DNA of 64,000 bases from Pseudomonadota bacterium (lineage in GTDB: Bacteria > Pseudomonadota > Alphaproteobacteria > Rhodospirillales > Magnetospirillaceae): contig JAJXWP010000010.1 of the NCBI GenBank assembly GCA_021781575.1, forward strand, positions 48,472 through 112,471, written 5' to 3'. The notes beneath the pieces were generated by a model that did not search any database, was not told where the DNA came from, and saw only the letters and a list, made by a program, of their open reading frames with translations. Both the position numbers and the translations under genes were made by a program. Shown here piece by piece: positions 20,671-28,750 of the stretch (position 1 is the stretch's first letter; the number at the start of each line of letters is the position of its first letter).

Positions 20671-22359
20671 CTACACCCCGACAACCTTGACCAGCTGCCC
20701 CTCCGGCACCTTCACCACCTTCCGTCCGGTGACGTAGTTGGCGACCAGGTCCCATATTGGCGGTCCCTGCGTTCCCTGGTTGACCGAGGCCCAGCCAGCC
20801 ACCTGATAGGTCTTGGCGGGGTCGATGACCTTGCCGCCGCGGCTCAGGCGCATGTCGGTGATCCGCTTGCCGCTGGGCCGGGTGGGATCGATGATGTAGC
20901 TCATGCCTCCGACGCGCACCATGTCGCCGCCCTGCTGGTAATAGGGATCGGGGTTGAACAGGTTGTCGGCGACGTCCTCCAGCACGGCCTTGATCGCCTT
21001 GCCGGTCATCGCCATGCGATAGGCGGCGGGATAGGTGATGGCGGTCTGGTTATAGATGTCCTCGACGGTGATGTCCTGACCGGGAAGCAAGGTCGCTCCC
21101 CAGCGGAAGCCCGGCGACAGGGCGATTTCGGCGTCGCGCTCATGCAGCAGCGCCTGGCAGATCAGGTCGTCGAAGGTGCCGTTGAAATTGCCCCGCCGGT
21201 ACAGCAGGCTGTCGGTGCGACCCAGCACGCGGCTGAGTTCCGCCTTGTGGGGGGCGCGGATCTTGGCGACTTGCGCCGCCATCTCGGGGTCGGGGGCGAT
21301 GGCGTCGGACAGCACCGGGATCAGCTTGAAGGCATAGTCGGTGACCTTGCCGCCCTTGACCTCGAGGTCAAGGCGGGCCAGGAACTTGCCATGCGAACCG
21401 GCGGCTACCAGGAGGGTGGAGCCGACCGGCACCACCGCCGGGATGGCATCGTGGGTATGACCAGTCAGGACCACGTCGATGCCTCTGACCCGTTGCGCCA
21501 TCTTGCGGTCGGCATCGAATCCGTTGTGACTCAGCATCACCACCAACTGGGCGCCGGCGGCCCGCGCCGCATCGACCCGCTTTTGCATGCCGTCTTCGCG
21601 GATGCCGAAGCTCCAACCGGGGATCATCCACCGCGGATTGGCCACCGGCGTATAAGGGAAGGCCTGGCCGATTACCGCCACCTTGATGCCGCCGCGGTCG
21701 AAGAACGCGGTGTGCCTGAATACTTCCTCGTCCCACTCGGTGTCCCGGACATTGCCGGCCAGGAAGGCGAAGCCCAGCTTGTCGACCAGTTCCTTCACCC
21801 GGTCGGTGCCGTAGGTGAATTCCCAGTGTGCCGTCATCGCATCGACGCCCAGCAGTCGCATGGCGTCGACCATGTCCTCGCCCCGGCTTTTGAGCGCCGT
21901 GTAGGAGCCTTGCCAGGTGTCGCCGGAGTCCAGCAGCAGCGTGCTGCCCGGACGCTCGGCCCGAATCGCTTTGACCAGGGTGGCGATGCGATCGAGTCCG
22001 CCAACCCGACCATAGCGCCGAGCCAGGGCGGTGAAGTCCTCGCTGGTGAACATGTAGGCGGCGCGGGTGCCGGCCTTCAGGCCGAAATGGTTGAGGAAGT
22101 TCTTGCCGGTCAGATGCGGTGGCAGGCCGCGCACCGCGCCGATGCCGATATTGACCGAGGGCTCGCGGAAATATAGCGGCACCAGTTGGGCGTGGATGTC
22201 GCAGAAGTTGAGCAGCGTGACTTGGCCGACCGGCTTGAAGGCCAAAAGGTCGCTTTGCGTGACCACGCCGCTTTCGGCAGCCTGCGCCAAGCCGGCGGGC
22301 AGGGCGGCGGCGGCGGCGGCGGCCACCTGAAGGAAATCGCGTCGGGTGAGCATGGGCAT
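20671..22359 (-). CDS. soxB: Thiosulfohydrolase SoxB
   Basis: Di-manganese hydrolase that releases sulfate from the S-thiosulfonate bound to the SoxY cysteine. I start at ATG 22359 (562 aa). The frame opens further upstream but this start has AGGAAGAG before it and gives a proper twin-arginine signal (TRRDFLQVAAAAAA). Family motifs: LNFCDIHAQLVPLYFREPS, LLLDSGDTWQGS, SHNGFDADRKMA and LTGHTHDAIP (5'-nucleotidase-like metallophosphatase domain), followed by the C-terminal 5'-nucleotidase domain. A second ATG two codons on is equally possible. It lies 40 bases after soxA. Confidence 0.96.
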   Translation of the reverse strand: MPMLTRRDFLQVAAAAAAALPAGLAQAAESGVVTQSDLLAFKPVGQVTLLNFCDIHAQLVPLYFREPSVNIGIGAVRGLPPHLTGKNFLNHFGLKAGTRAAYMFTSEDFTALARRYGRVGGLDRIATLVKAIRAERPGSTLLLDSGDTWQGSYTALKSRGEDMVDAMRLLGVDAMTAHWEFTYGTDRVKELVDKLGFAFLAGNVRDTEWDEEVFRHTAFFDRGGIKVAVIGQAFPYTPVANPRWMIPGWSFGIREDGMQKRVDAARAAGAQLVVMLSHNGFDADRKMAQRVRGIDVVLTGHTHDAIPAVVPVGSTLLVAAGSHGKFLARLDLEVKGGKVTDYAFKLIPVLSDAIAPDPEMAAQVAKIRAPHKAELSRVLGRTDSLLYRRGNFNGTFDDLICQALLHERDAEIALSPGFRWGATLLPGQDITVEDIYNQTAITYPAAYRMAMTGKAIKAVLEDVADNLFNPDPYYQQGGDMVRVGGMSYIIDPTRPSGKRITDMRLSRGGKVIDPAKTYQVAGWASVNQGTQGPPIWDLVANYVTGRKVVKVPEGQLVKVVGV

Positions 22360-22399
22360 CTCTTCCTGGCCGGGCTTCGGCCGAGCTTGAGGGAAGGGG

Positions 22400-23200
22400 C
22401 TATTTGCGGACCGCGGGCGTCTCGACGGGCAAGCCGTTGCCCCGCGCCGCGACATAGAGTTCCAGGGCGATGGCCTCTTGCGAATCGGCGGCGAGCGGCT
22501 TCGCCTTCATGCTGGCCAGACAATTGCCGAACTGGCGTTGGACCGATCCCAAGGTTTGCCACGACAGGCGGTAGGTGGGAAAGCCGTTGCTCTGGCCCTG
22601 GCTGACCGTGTCCAGGCGGCGATTCCCCGCCTCGTCGCCGTGACAGGAGGCGCAGGACATGCCGTTTTGACCGCGCGGCTCTTCATAGGCCTTTCTGCCT
22701 TCGGCGAAGAGCGGCGCGGCGGGACCATCGACGGCGACATGCATCGGCAACCCGCGCGACTGGCTCTTGATGTAGGCAGTCAGCGCCAGCAGTTCGCGCG
22801 ATTCCGCCGGGAAGGGCTTGGCTTGCAGAGCGCGCTGGCGACAGATATTGATCCGCTGCTCGAGGTCGATTGCCTTGCCGAGGTGGTTGTTGAACTTGGG
22901 ATAGGCGGCGGCGACTCCCTTCATCGTGGAGGCCGCGTCACCGTGGCAGGAGCCGCACGATTTGCCGGCGGCACCGTCGGCCTTGGACCACAGGCGGGCT
23001 CCTTCGTCGACCCAGGCCATGCCGGGATTCTGGAAGTCGTCGTCCTGCATGGCCCGGGTGTCAGGGGAGGAGAACAGGTAGCCGGAGCGCTTGTCGCCGG
23101 CGCTGTACTTGGCGCTGTCGGCGCCGGCGGCATGGGCTGCTGCGTGGGCCAGCAGGGCGGCTGTCATCGCCGCCCCGGCGATCAAGGGTCTCATCGGCAT
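22400..23200 (-). CDS. soxA: Diheme cytochrome SoxA
   Basis: Catalytic subunit (266 aa) of the SoxAX cytochrome that couples thiosulfate to the SoxY cysteine. A signal peptide of about 25 residues is followed by two heme c sites, C82GSCH and C183ASCH. Cys227 (FGNCLAS) is in the position of the persulfide-modified heme ligand. This is the diheme SoxA type. The usual partner gene soxX is not present between soxA and any neighbour, nor elsewhere in this window. An AGGGAG Shine-Dalgarno precedes the ATG. Confidence 0.95.
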   Translation of the reverse strand: MPMRPLIAGAAMTAALLAHAAAHAAGADSAKYSAGDKRSGYLFSSPDTRAMQDDDFQNPGMAWVDEGARLWSKADGAAGKSCGSCHGDAASTMKGVAAAYPKFNNHLGKAIDLEQRINICRQRALQAKPFPAESRELLALTAYIKSQSRGLPMHVAVDGPAAPLFAEGRKAYEEPRGQNGMSCASCHGDEAGNRRLDTVSQGQSNGFPTYRLSWQTLGSVQRQFGNCLASMKAKPLAADSQEAIALELYVAARGNGLPVETPAVRK

Positions 23201-23215
23201 GGAACTCCCTGGTTG

Positions 23216-23542
23216 TCAGGATACGGTGATGGGGGCCGAGGCCTTGTAGATCGAGCCGTTATCGTCATGCCAGGCGAAGTCGAAGGTTCCCGATTCGCTG
23301 GCGCGCAGGAAGAACGACAGATACGGATTGGCCGATACCGCGGTATACCAATCGGATCGGAAGACTTCCTTGCCGTTCAGGCTGCAGGTGAATTTGTTGA
23401 TGATCTGGCGAGGAATTACTTTTCCACTCTTGTCTTTGCGTTGGCCGGATTCCATGTCATGCGCGATCATCGTCTTGATCTCGATTATCTCGCCTTTGGC
23501 GGCGGTGGAGGGAACTTTCACCCGTGCTTTGATATCTGCCAT
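23216..23542 (-). CDS. soxZ: SoxZ, partner of the SoxY sulfur carrier
   Basis: 108-residue immunoglobulin-like protein that forms the SoxYZ heterodimer on which thiosulfate is oxidised. The start ATG 23542 is preceded by GAGGAGA and gives MADIKARVKVP, the family N-terminus; the open frame continues 10 codons upstream without similarity. No signal peptide is present, as expected, because SoxZ is exported with SoxY by the Tat system. Typical motifs: HDMESGQRKD, IPRQIINKFTCSLNGKEVF. Confidence 0.95.
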   Translation of the reverse strand: MADIKARVKVPSTAAKGEIIEIKTMIAHDMESGQRKDKSGKVIPRQIINKFTCSLNGKEVFRSDWYTAVSANPYLSFFLRASESGTFDFAWHDDNGSIYKASAPITVS

Positions 23543-23561
23543 TTTTCTTGTCTCCTCTTGC

Positions 23562-24029
23562 TCAGCCGCCACAACCGCCGATGGTCACCTTTACTTCCTG
23601 TTGCGCCTCGTAGGCCGAACCGTTGGACATGACGGCGATGGCGCGGACGGTTTGGGTCTTGGCCAGGCGCATGCGCATGGTCACCTCGGCCTTGCCGTTG
23701 GCCGGCGACAGGTAGAAGGTCGCGACCTGCGGGAAGGGATTTTCCTCGGCGATGACGTGGATGGACTTGACGTGATCGGCCTCGCTCATCGGGCTGTCGA
23801 CCGCCACGGCGAATTGGACCGAGTTGCCGTTTTCGGCGATTTGCGGCAGGCGCAGGGTGATGCGGCCGGCCGCCGGCTTGGCGCCGCCGGTGATCTTGGC
23901 GATAGCTGCCGCGGCCTCGGCCGGAGTGGCTTGTACCCAGCGCGGCATCGCCATCAGGCCGATGCCGGCGGTTCCGATCAGAATTTGCCGCCGGGTGAGT
24001 CCCGCCCGGCCGAGCGCCCTGTCAGACAT
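23562..24029 (-). CDS. soxY: Sulfur carrier protein SoxY
   Basis: 155-residue periplasmic carrier. The C-terminal swinging arm ends GGCGG, whose Cys holds the sulfur substrate during oxidation. Start ATG 24029 follows AAGGAGAA; the frame opens 19 codons further up without similarity. The N-terminus has a twin-arginine signal (LTRRQILIGTAG), which also exports SoxZ. It is the first gene of the operon soxYZAB-T-V-dsrE-W; its promoter must lie in the 279 bases before rubrerythrin. Confidence 0.96.
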   Translation of the reverse strand: MSDRALGRAGLTRRQILIGTAGIGLMAMPRWVQATPAEAAAAIAKITGGAKPAAGRITLRLPQIAENGNSVQFAVAVDSPMSEADHVKSIHVIAEENPFPQVATFYLSPANGKAEVTMRMRLAKTQTVRAIAVMSNGSAYEAQQEVKVTIGGCGG

Positions 24030-24308
24030 AGTCTTTTCTCCTTGCCTCATCGTCGGCGGCGCGGTCCGCCGCCGGGCCGTCAACACCCGGCCTGTTCACC
24101 AAGAAGACAGCAATCGGCATGCCAGAGTGGAATCCCAGGCAATCGGCCCTGGGCGGGGGGCGGAAATGGGTCGGATTGGCCAATTGCGGCGGAGCGGTGG
24201 GCCAAAATGCCATTGCCCGGCCGGCGAAGGGCGAAAACCAGTCCGGTGACAAAGCGACGGGCTGCGCTACGATGGAGGGGTACCGAGCAATCTTGAGCCG
24301 AGGGGACT

Positions 24309-24812
24309 ATGATGAAAACCCAGCACAACTTGGCGGATGCCTTTGCCGGCGAAAGCCAGGCTAACCGGAAATATCTCGCCTACGGCGACGCTGCGGCGAA
24401 GGAGGGGCTGGCCCAGGTGGCCAAACTGTTCCGGGCCGTGGCAGCAGCAGAAACCATCCACGCTCATGCCCATCTCCGCGCCATGGGCGGCATCAAGAGG
24501 ACGGCGGAGAATCTGGCGGATGCCATCGCCGGAGAGAAGCACGAGTTCGAAGAAATGTATCCCGCCTTCGTGGCCGATGCAGAAGCCGAGGGGCATCGGC
24601 AGGCAACCATGTCGATGACCTACGCGATGGCGGTGGAGAAGACCCACCACGGACTCTTCGTCGATGCCCTTGAGGCGGTTCAAAGCGGGAGGGATCTGGC
24701 CGAAGCGAAGATCCAGGTATGCCCCGTTTGCGGCCACACAGTTGTCGGCGAGGCGCCCGACCACTGCCCGGTCTGCAAGGCGCGGGGCGATAAGTTCACC
24801 GAAATCCAGTAG
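24309..24812 (+). CDS. Rubrerythrin
   Basis: Cytoplasmic non-heme di-iron peroxidase (167 aa) that reduces hydrogen peroxide, typical of anaerobes and microaerophiles. The N-terminal four-helix bundle supplies the Glu/His ligands (FAGESQANRKY, AAAETIHAHAH, AGEKHEFEEMYP, AVEKTHHGLF). The C-terminal rubredoxin-like domain has CPVCGH and CPVCKA binding one iron. Two tandem ATGs at 24309 and 24312 are possible starts. It is divergent from the sox operon, suggesting an oxidative-stress or microoxic setting. Confidence 0.94.
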   Translation: MMKTQHNLADAFAGESQANRKYLAYGDAAAKEGLAQVAKLFRAVAAAETIHAHAHLRAMGGIKRTAENLADAIAGEKHEFEEMYPAFVADAEAEGHRQATMSMTYAMAVEKTHHGLFVDALEAVQSGRDLAEAKIQVCPVCGHTVVGEAPDHCPVCKARGDKFTEIQ

Positions 24813-24966
24813 CGGCAAGCTCATATGGGCCGACAGGGGCGCACCCTTGCCGGACTCAGTCTTGTGACATGAGATTTCGCGGCGTTGGAGCCGGCTTGGC
24901 GGCGGCTCCGCGCCGAGCGATCGACAAGACCTGTCGAGGGATTTCCTGCCGATGGCCGCGGTCGGC

Positions 24967-25716
24967 CTATTTTCCCGACGCCCGCTTTCCGCTGATTCCG
25001 GGGTGAAGGGCGAGGGCTTGCCCGGCAAATTGTCCGGCTTCGAAGGCTTTCAGCGCAACCGTCTTTCCTGAAGCTCGCCTCCGGCGAAGATTGAGGTCAA
25101 GCTTGGCGAACTCGGCCTCGACGATGGCGTGACGAACCACCACGAGGTCGCGACCGGTGCTGACCCGAATGGCTTCATCACGCTCTGCTTTCATGGCGCC
25201 CAGCTTGTCGGCGATGGACACTGCCATGCCGAACAGAAAGGATCCCTTTTCGTCATGGCCATAACGGATGAACCGCTGCTGACGTGCGTAGTCCATCCAG
25301 GCGGTCTGCATGGCGGTGGCGATTACGTCGTAAACGTAATGGGCCATCTCGATGCTGGGCCGGAGCCCGAAAAAGACATAGCGGACGCGCCCGGTTTCAT
25401 CCTTTTCCTGCCATACCTTGCAGTCGCAATAGTCCGCGATGGCCGGGATGCAGGACGAGATGGGCTGTCGCTGCTTTCGATTGGTTTCGATGGCCGATTG
25501 GGTGCATTGCTCGTCACGGATTTCCAGGTCGCTCAGGGACAGGTCGTGCCGGTCGAGCAATTCCGCGACCTTGGCGGCAGCCGAGAGGGCTTCCTCCTCG
25601 GTGCATCCGTTGGCGATGGTCTTTTCCCGAAGTGCCTGAAGGCGGGCCTTGAGCTTGTCGAGATCAGTCGCCATCACGGTGTCCGAGCCACCTGCCCGCC
25701 GGAGATAGGCGCACAT
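24967..25716 (-). CDS. DUF2786-domain protein
   Basis: Protein of unknown function (249 aa, or 235 from ATG 25674). The N-terminal region (LKARLQALREKTIANGCTEE, then EALSAAAKVAELLDRHDLS) matches the DUF2786 helical repeat that occurs in phage and plasmid proteins and in scattered bacterial chromosomes. The remainder is a mixed alpha/beta domain with CDCKVWQ and VYDVIATAMQTAW, usually found C-terminal to DUF2786. Its last residues are basic. The location near a tRNA-associated decayed region fits a mobile origin, but base composition is like the neighbours. Confidence 0.7.
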   Translation of the reverse strand: MCAYLRRAGGSDTVMATDLDKLKARLQALREKTIANGCTEEEALSAAAKVAELLDRHDLSLSDLEIRDEQCTQSAIETNRKQRQPISSCIPAIADYCDCKVWQEKDETGRVRYVFFGLRPSIEMAHYVYDVIATAMQTAWMDYARQQRFIRYGHDEKGSFLFGMAVSIADKLGAMKAERDEAIRVSTGRDLVVVRHAIVEAEFAKLDLNLRRRRASGKTVALKAFEAGQFAGQALALHPGISGKRASGK

Positions 25717-25803
25717 AGCCCCCCGCCACCGGCATCAGCGGTGAACTATTGCCCCTGCCGCGAGCAAGATAAGGGAGAAGCGCAGAGGCCCCTCCCATAT
25801 AAC

Positions 25804-26013
25804 TTACAGAGCCTTTAGGTTAACTGCCGAAGACTTCCCCTTCCGCTTGTCCATCTCTTCGTCGTAGGAAACCTTTTGGCCGTCGTGCAGGGTGCTGAGG
25901 CCCGCCCTTTCAACTGCCGAGATATGCACGAAGACATCGCTGCCGCCGTTGTCGGGGGTAATGAAGCCGAAGCCCTTGGTTGCGTTGAACCACTTGACGG
26001 TACCGTTTGCCAT
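25804..26013 (-). CDS. cspA: Cold-shock-domain protein, CspA family
   Basis: RNA-binding cold-shock protein of 69 residues. The start ATG 26013 ([10 protein letters not shown]) is preceded by GGAG at normal spacing; the open frame extends upstream through what is probably the structured 5' leader usual for csp genes. The RNP1 motif is KGFGFITP and RNP2 is DVFVHISAV. It acts as an RNA chaperone or transcription antiterminator. It may respond to cold or growth phase, but the sequence does not show which. Confidence 0.95.
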   Translation of the reverse strand: MANGTVKWFNATKGFGFITPDNGGSDVFVHISAVERAGLSTLHDGQKVSYDEEMDKRKGKSSAVNLKAL

Positions 26014-26418
26014 TTTGAAGTCTCCAGGTGTGAACGCCATAGGTCTAGCTGCTGATGGCCGCGGGAGAAAGCAATTTTCGCTTCCCATGCCCCCGCGACC
26101 TTCAATATCCGATCATCGTGGGTTGTTGGCGGCCATCGGGATCGTCAGCATATGGGGTGTCCTCCGGTCGATCCGGCGGGTCGATCGCCACCGGGTCGAT
26201 GTTGAATGGCACCGGCGGCGAAGAGGAAGAGACGGTGGCCGATGGATGGGGCAGGGAAGGCCAGAGGCGGCTATGAAGGCTGGTCCGGCAAGAACAGGAG
26301 CGGAACATCTGTGCGGGACGATTGTGGGGCCGGGGCGCGGAATGGGGGTGGAAATTGCGGTTTTGTTCCACTTTCCGGGCTTGCCAAAATCGGCCAAACC
26401 CCCTAGAACCGCCTTGTT
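26014..26418. other. Intergenic region between cspA and tRNA-Pro
   Basis: Holds the cspA promoter and presumed leader RNA (right of 26013) and the tRNA-Pro promoter. A minus-strand open frame at 26102-26371 encodes a Pro/Ser/Asp-rich 89-residue peptide (ending [14 protein letters not shown]) with no recognised family; I do not call it a gene. Confidence 0.45.
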
Positions 26419-26495
26419 CGGGGTGTAGCTCAGCCTGGTAGAGCGCTAGCTTTGGGAGCTAGAAGCCGGAGGTTCGAATCCTCTCGCCCCGACCA
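26419..26495 (+). tRNA. tRNA-Pro (anticodon UGG)
   Basis: A 77-base tRNA with encoded CCA. Acceptor arm CGGGGTG pairs with CGCCCCG. The anticodon stem CTAGC/GCTAG encloses the loop TTTGGGA, anticodon TGG. The T arm has the GGTTCGAATCC core. The 3' end is followed on the right by recombinase-like and antitoxin-like debris, marking an old integration site. Confidence 0.97.
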
Positions 26496-26501
26496 TATTT
26501 T

Positions 26502-26660
26502 TCAAAGCATTGCCAAATATATTATAATATCTCTTATGCAGGTGTGGCGCAGGACGTGCGGCGCCATATCGGCATGCGGCACATTCTCCCACACCTCCTT
26601 GTCGTTCCTCTGCTTGCGCTTCCGCTTGACCTTCTGGAGCGTTCCCATGCCAGCGTTGCA
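26502..26660 (-). pseudogene. C-terminal remnant of a tyrosine recombinase (integrase)
   Basis: The minus-strand frame just right of tRNA-Pro ends in HADMAPHVLRHTCIRD and stops at 26502. HxLRH(T) with a preceding basic stretch is the box II signature of tyrosine recombinases, and the fragment points toward the tRNA as an integrase at an attB site normally does. Only about 50 codons are recognisable; the catalytic Tyr and the N-terminal half are missing. The match is short and so tentative. Confidence 0.4.
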
Positions 26661-26699
26661 GGCGGCTGTGGCAAAGCCGTGGACGATGTTGCCAAGGGG

Positions 26700-26868
26700 C
26701 GCCAATGAACACCCCGTCGGAAACCAGGCGGGCATTGCCTTGCAGATCGAGGAAGCCGACTTGGTGCTTTCGGCACAGCGCTTGCGCTTCGGGCGACAGA
26801 TGGGGCGCGATGAGGAGGGGGACCGCGGCATCCCCCAGCGGGGCAGCGTACGCGCGCAATTGCAGCAA
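26700..26868 (-). pseudogene. Fragment resembling an AbiEi-type antitoxin / DNA-binding protein
   Basis: A minus-strand segment reads AVPLLIAPHLSPEAQALC, then VGFLDLQGNARLVSDGVFI. This pattern (hydrophobic strand, Pro-His/Tyr-Leu, Cys, then DLxGNA) is the central part of proteins annotated as type IV AbiEi-family antitoxins. The N-terminal part is in another frame, and after VFIG the frame becomes unrelated and runs into tRNA antisense sequence. It is therefore a broken gene fragment joined to the integrase remnant. Assignment is from motif memory only. Confidence 0.4.
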
Positions 26869-27138
26869 GGCCGTCCGCTGCTGAAACTGGCCTTTTCAGT
26901 GAATGCCATCAAGCGGACTTTCACCAAATCCAGCTCTTTCAACGAACGCTGAATAGGGTGCATCCACGATCGACCAGAGGCAATGTCCCCCAAAATTGGT
27001 TTGGCACATGGCCGGTAACGCATTCATTTGGATGGGCGCCGAACAGCGGACCGCTACGCGCCCCCGAAGCTGCGGTGCCGCGCTTCCATCTGTCAATTGC
27101 GTTCCGCCGTTCGGCCCGTCGTCGTCGGGGATCTCTGG

Positions 27139-27393
27139 TCACGGCGGGAAAGATAGGGGATCGTAGCCGCCCATTCCGCCCCAGCCCCAGCCGGACCCGG
27201 GAAACCCGCCATTGTACCAGCCGAAGCCGTCCCCGGCCATCATGCCGGGAAACCCGTCGTCAAAGCCGAAAGGAGAACCGAACGACGAATCATCGTAACC
27301 CGAGATGCTGAAATCCCCCATGTCCACACCCGCGCAGGCAGCCAGCAGCATTGCGGTCATCAAGGCAAGCGTGGTTCGCATGAGCTTTTTCAT
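27139..27393 (-). CDS. Small Gly-rich lipoprotein
   Basis: 84-residue protein with a lipoprotein signal (MKKLMRTTLALMTAMLLAAC, lipobox LAAC). The mature part is dominated by Gly, Phe, Trp, Met and Asp (SGYDDSSFGSPFGF, GWGWGGMGGYD), a low-complexity composition seen in small envelope proteins. I start at ATG 27393, preceded by GGAGACC; the frame is open 12 codons further but without a signal. It lies 33 bases downstream of the Spy-like gene, so the two are probably co-transcribed. Function unknown. Confidence 0.65.
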   Translation of the reverse strand: MKKLMRTTLALMTAMLLAACAGVDMGDFSISGYDDSSFGSPFGFDDGFPGMMAGDGFGWYNGGFPGSGWGWGGMGGYDPLSFPP

Positions 27394-27425
27394 TCCGGTC
27401 TCCTCAGGCGCCAGGGCGGGGAGCA

Positions 27426-27926
27426 TCAACGGGCGGTGGCCGGCGGCATGCCGGCGCGATGGGCATCCGCACCGGGGCGCGGATGGCGAAGCACCGCATC
27501 CGCGACCTTTTTCTGCTCATCCGACATGGTGTTGTATAGTTTGGCAAACGCTGTGGAGAGGCGCGTGACGTTTTCCAAATGGACTTCCGCAGCCTTGCGA
27601 TAAAGGTTGAGGTCATCGACGGCGGTAAGGGTATCGGCCTTCTCGTGCCGCTCGGTGATTACTTTGCGCATCGCCTCGCTGTTGTCCCGCATGATTTGGG
27701 CTATCACATTCCAGTCCGTGGTCTGGCTATCCGTGATATGAAGTTTATCGTGCAGGTCCCGGATTCTTGCTTCCAGACCACTTTCACGAAGCGGCTTCGC
27801 TGGCGCCGAACGTGTCCCGGGCCGCGTCGGAGCGTCGGCTTCGGCAGCGGTGACTACGCTGCTGGCCGAGACGGACAAAGAGACAATGGCAATCATGGCA
27901 AGAACTGATTTGCGGAAGTCTTGCAT
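27426..27926 (-). CDS. Periplasmic Spy/CpxP-like (LTxxQ family) protein
   Basis: 166-residue protein with a signal peptide (about 1-27, ending VVTAA). The helical mature part resembles the Spy/CpxP LTxxQ family: LHITDSQTTDWNVIAQIMRDN corresponds to the first repeat and MSDEQKKVADAVL to the second. These proteins are ATP-independent periplasmic chaperones or metal/stress sensors. A linker rich in Ala and Pro and a basic C-terminal tail are also present. It forms a small operon with the Gly-rich lipoprotein. Family assignment is from motif and size, not strong identity. Confidence 0.7.
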   Translation of the reverse strand: MQDFRKSVLAMIAIVSLSVSASSVVTAAEADAPTRPGTRSAPAKPLRESGLEARIRDLHDKLHITDSQTTDWNVIAQIMRDNSEAMRKVITERHEKADTLTAVDDLNLYRKAAEVHLENVTRLSTAFAKLYNTMSDEQKKVADAVLRHPRPGADAHRAGMPPATAR

Positions 27927-28113
27927 GGAATTTTCCTCTTCGGTCCCGTATCCCAGTGGGGATCCAATAATTTTCGAATCTGTCGATTTTAAGGCTAGAT
28001 GCCGTAATGGGCCTTGCGCCGGGCGGTAGCCAGGCAGGGTGGCTGTCCCTCAGAGTGATGGTGAATTGAACGGGGTCCGGTCGCCCGGCCCCAAGCATCA
28101 TCAGGGGACAGCC

Positions 28114-28292
28114 ATGGACTACTATGCCGGTATCGACGTGTCGTTGGAACAGAGCAGTGTGTGGTGGACGACAAGGGCAAGATAGTGCGGGAGGCCAAGG
28201 TAGCGCTGGCCCGCAAGCTGGCAACAGTGCTGTACCGCATGTGGGCGGACGAGACCGACTTCCGCTTTGGCAAGGAGGCTGTTGCCGCGTAA
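28114..28292 (+). pseudogene. Internally deleted IS110-family transposase remnant
   Basis: The ATG at 28114 opens MDYYAGIDVSLEQSSV, the typical IS110 DEDD-transposase N-terminus with the first catalytic Asp. About 2 bases are lost after the Val codon, shifting to DDKGKIVREAKVA. The sequence then jumps directly to LARKLATVLYRMWADETDF, the usual C-terminal end, with a stop at 28290-28292. Roughly 300 codons are missing, so it cannot transpose. The 100 bases before the ATG probably are the IS left end; IS110 elements lack long terminal inverted repeats and none was seen. Confidence 0.8.
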
Positions 28293-28750
28293 GCTCAAAT
28301 CACGTTTCGGGCCGGATCGAGAGATCCCGCCCCCCGAGGTCCCGTCGCCGGGACGCGGAATCCGATGAAGCCGGAAGTGCACTTGTGCCTTCGAGCACGC
28401 GCCTCAGATCGGCTCTCGGGTTCGATCTGACTGCATGGTGTGGCGGCTCCATACCGACCACGGACGGAAGCATGGTACCGGCGGCGAGATGGTCATTCGG
28501 GGGACTTGACTCCCAACGGCCCATTACGGAAGTGGTTCGCCCTGGTAATCCAAGTCAAGATCATTGACTGTTTTGAATTATACTATTAACAGAGTCTGGC
28601 AGAATACAATGCTGTGTTGTGTGAATGTTTTAACATCACAGTGATGCCAAAATAAAAACTTTGCCCTGGGTGGTGCTATCTACTAGGATTTCGCCCACCA
28701 TTTCAGGTTGTCATAATGCCTCAGGGTTGAGATGGGGCGGGCGTATACCT
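28293..28750. other. Non-coding stretch between IS110 remnant and GGDEF-EAL gene
   Basis: No credible gene. The right part (28560-28720) is AT-rich compared with the window and should hold the promoter of the GGDEF-EAL gene. It includes the inverted repeat CATCA-CAG-TGATG (28634-28646). The left part may still be IS right-end sequence. Confidence 0.45.

Noticed and set aside
24813..24852. CGGCAAG/CTTGCCG inverted repeat after rubrerythrin as a terminator
   Set aside because: A loop of 26 bases and no T-run; too weak to call.
26102..26371. 89-codon Pro/Ser-rich minus-strand open frame left of tRNA-Pro
   Set aside because: Plausible composition but no motif or ribosome-binding site; left as unannotated.
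28300..28567. Small open frames between the IS110 remnant and the GGDEF-EAL gene
   Set aside because: No ribosome-binding site, no similarity and non-coding composition; probably IS right end or spacer.
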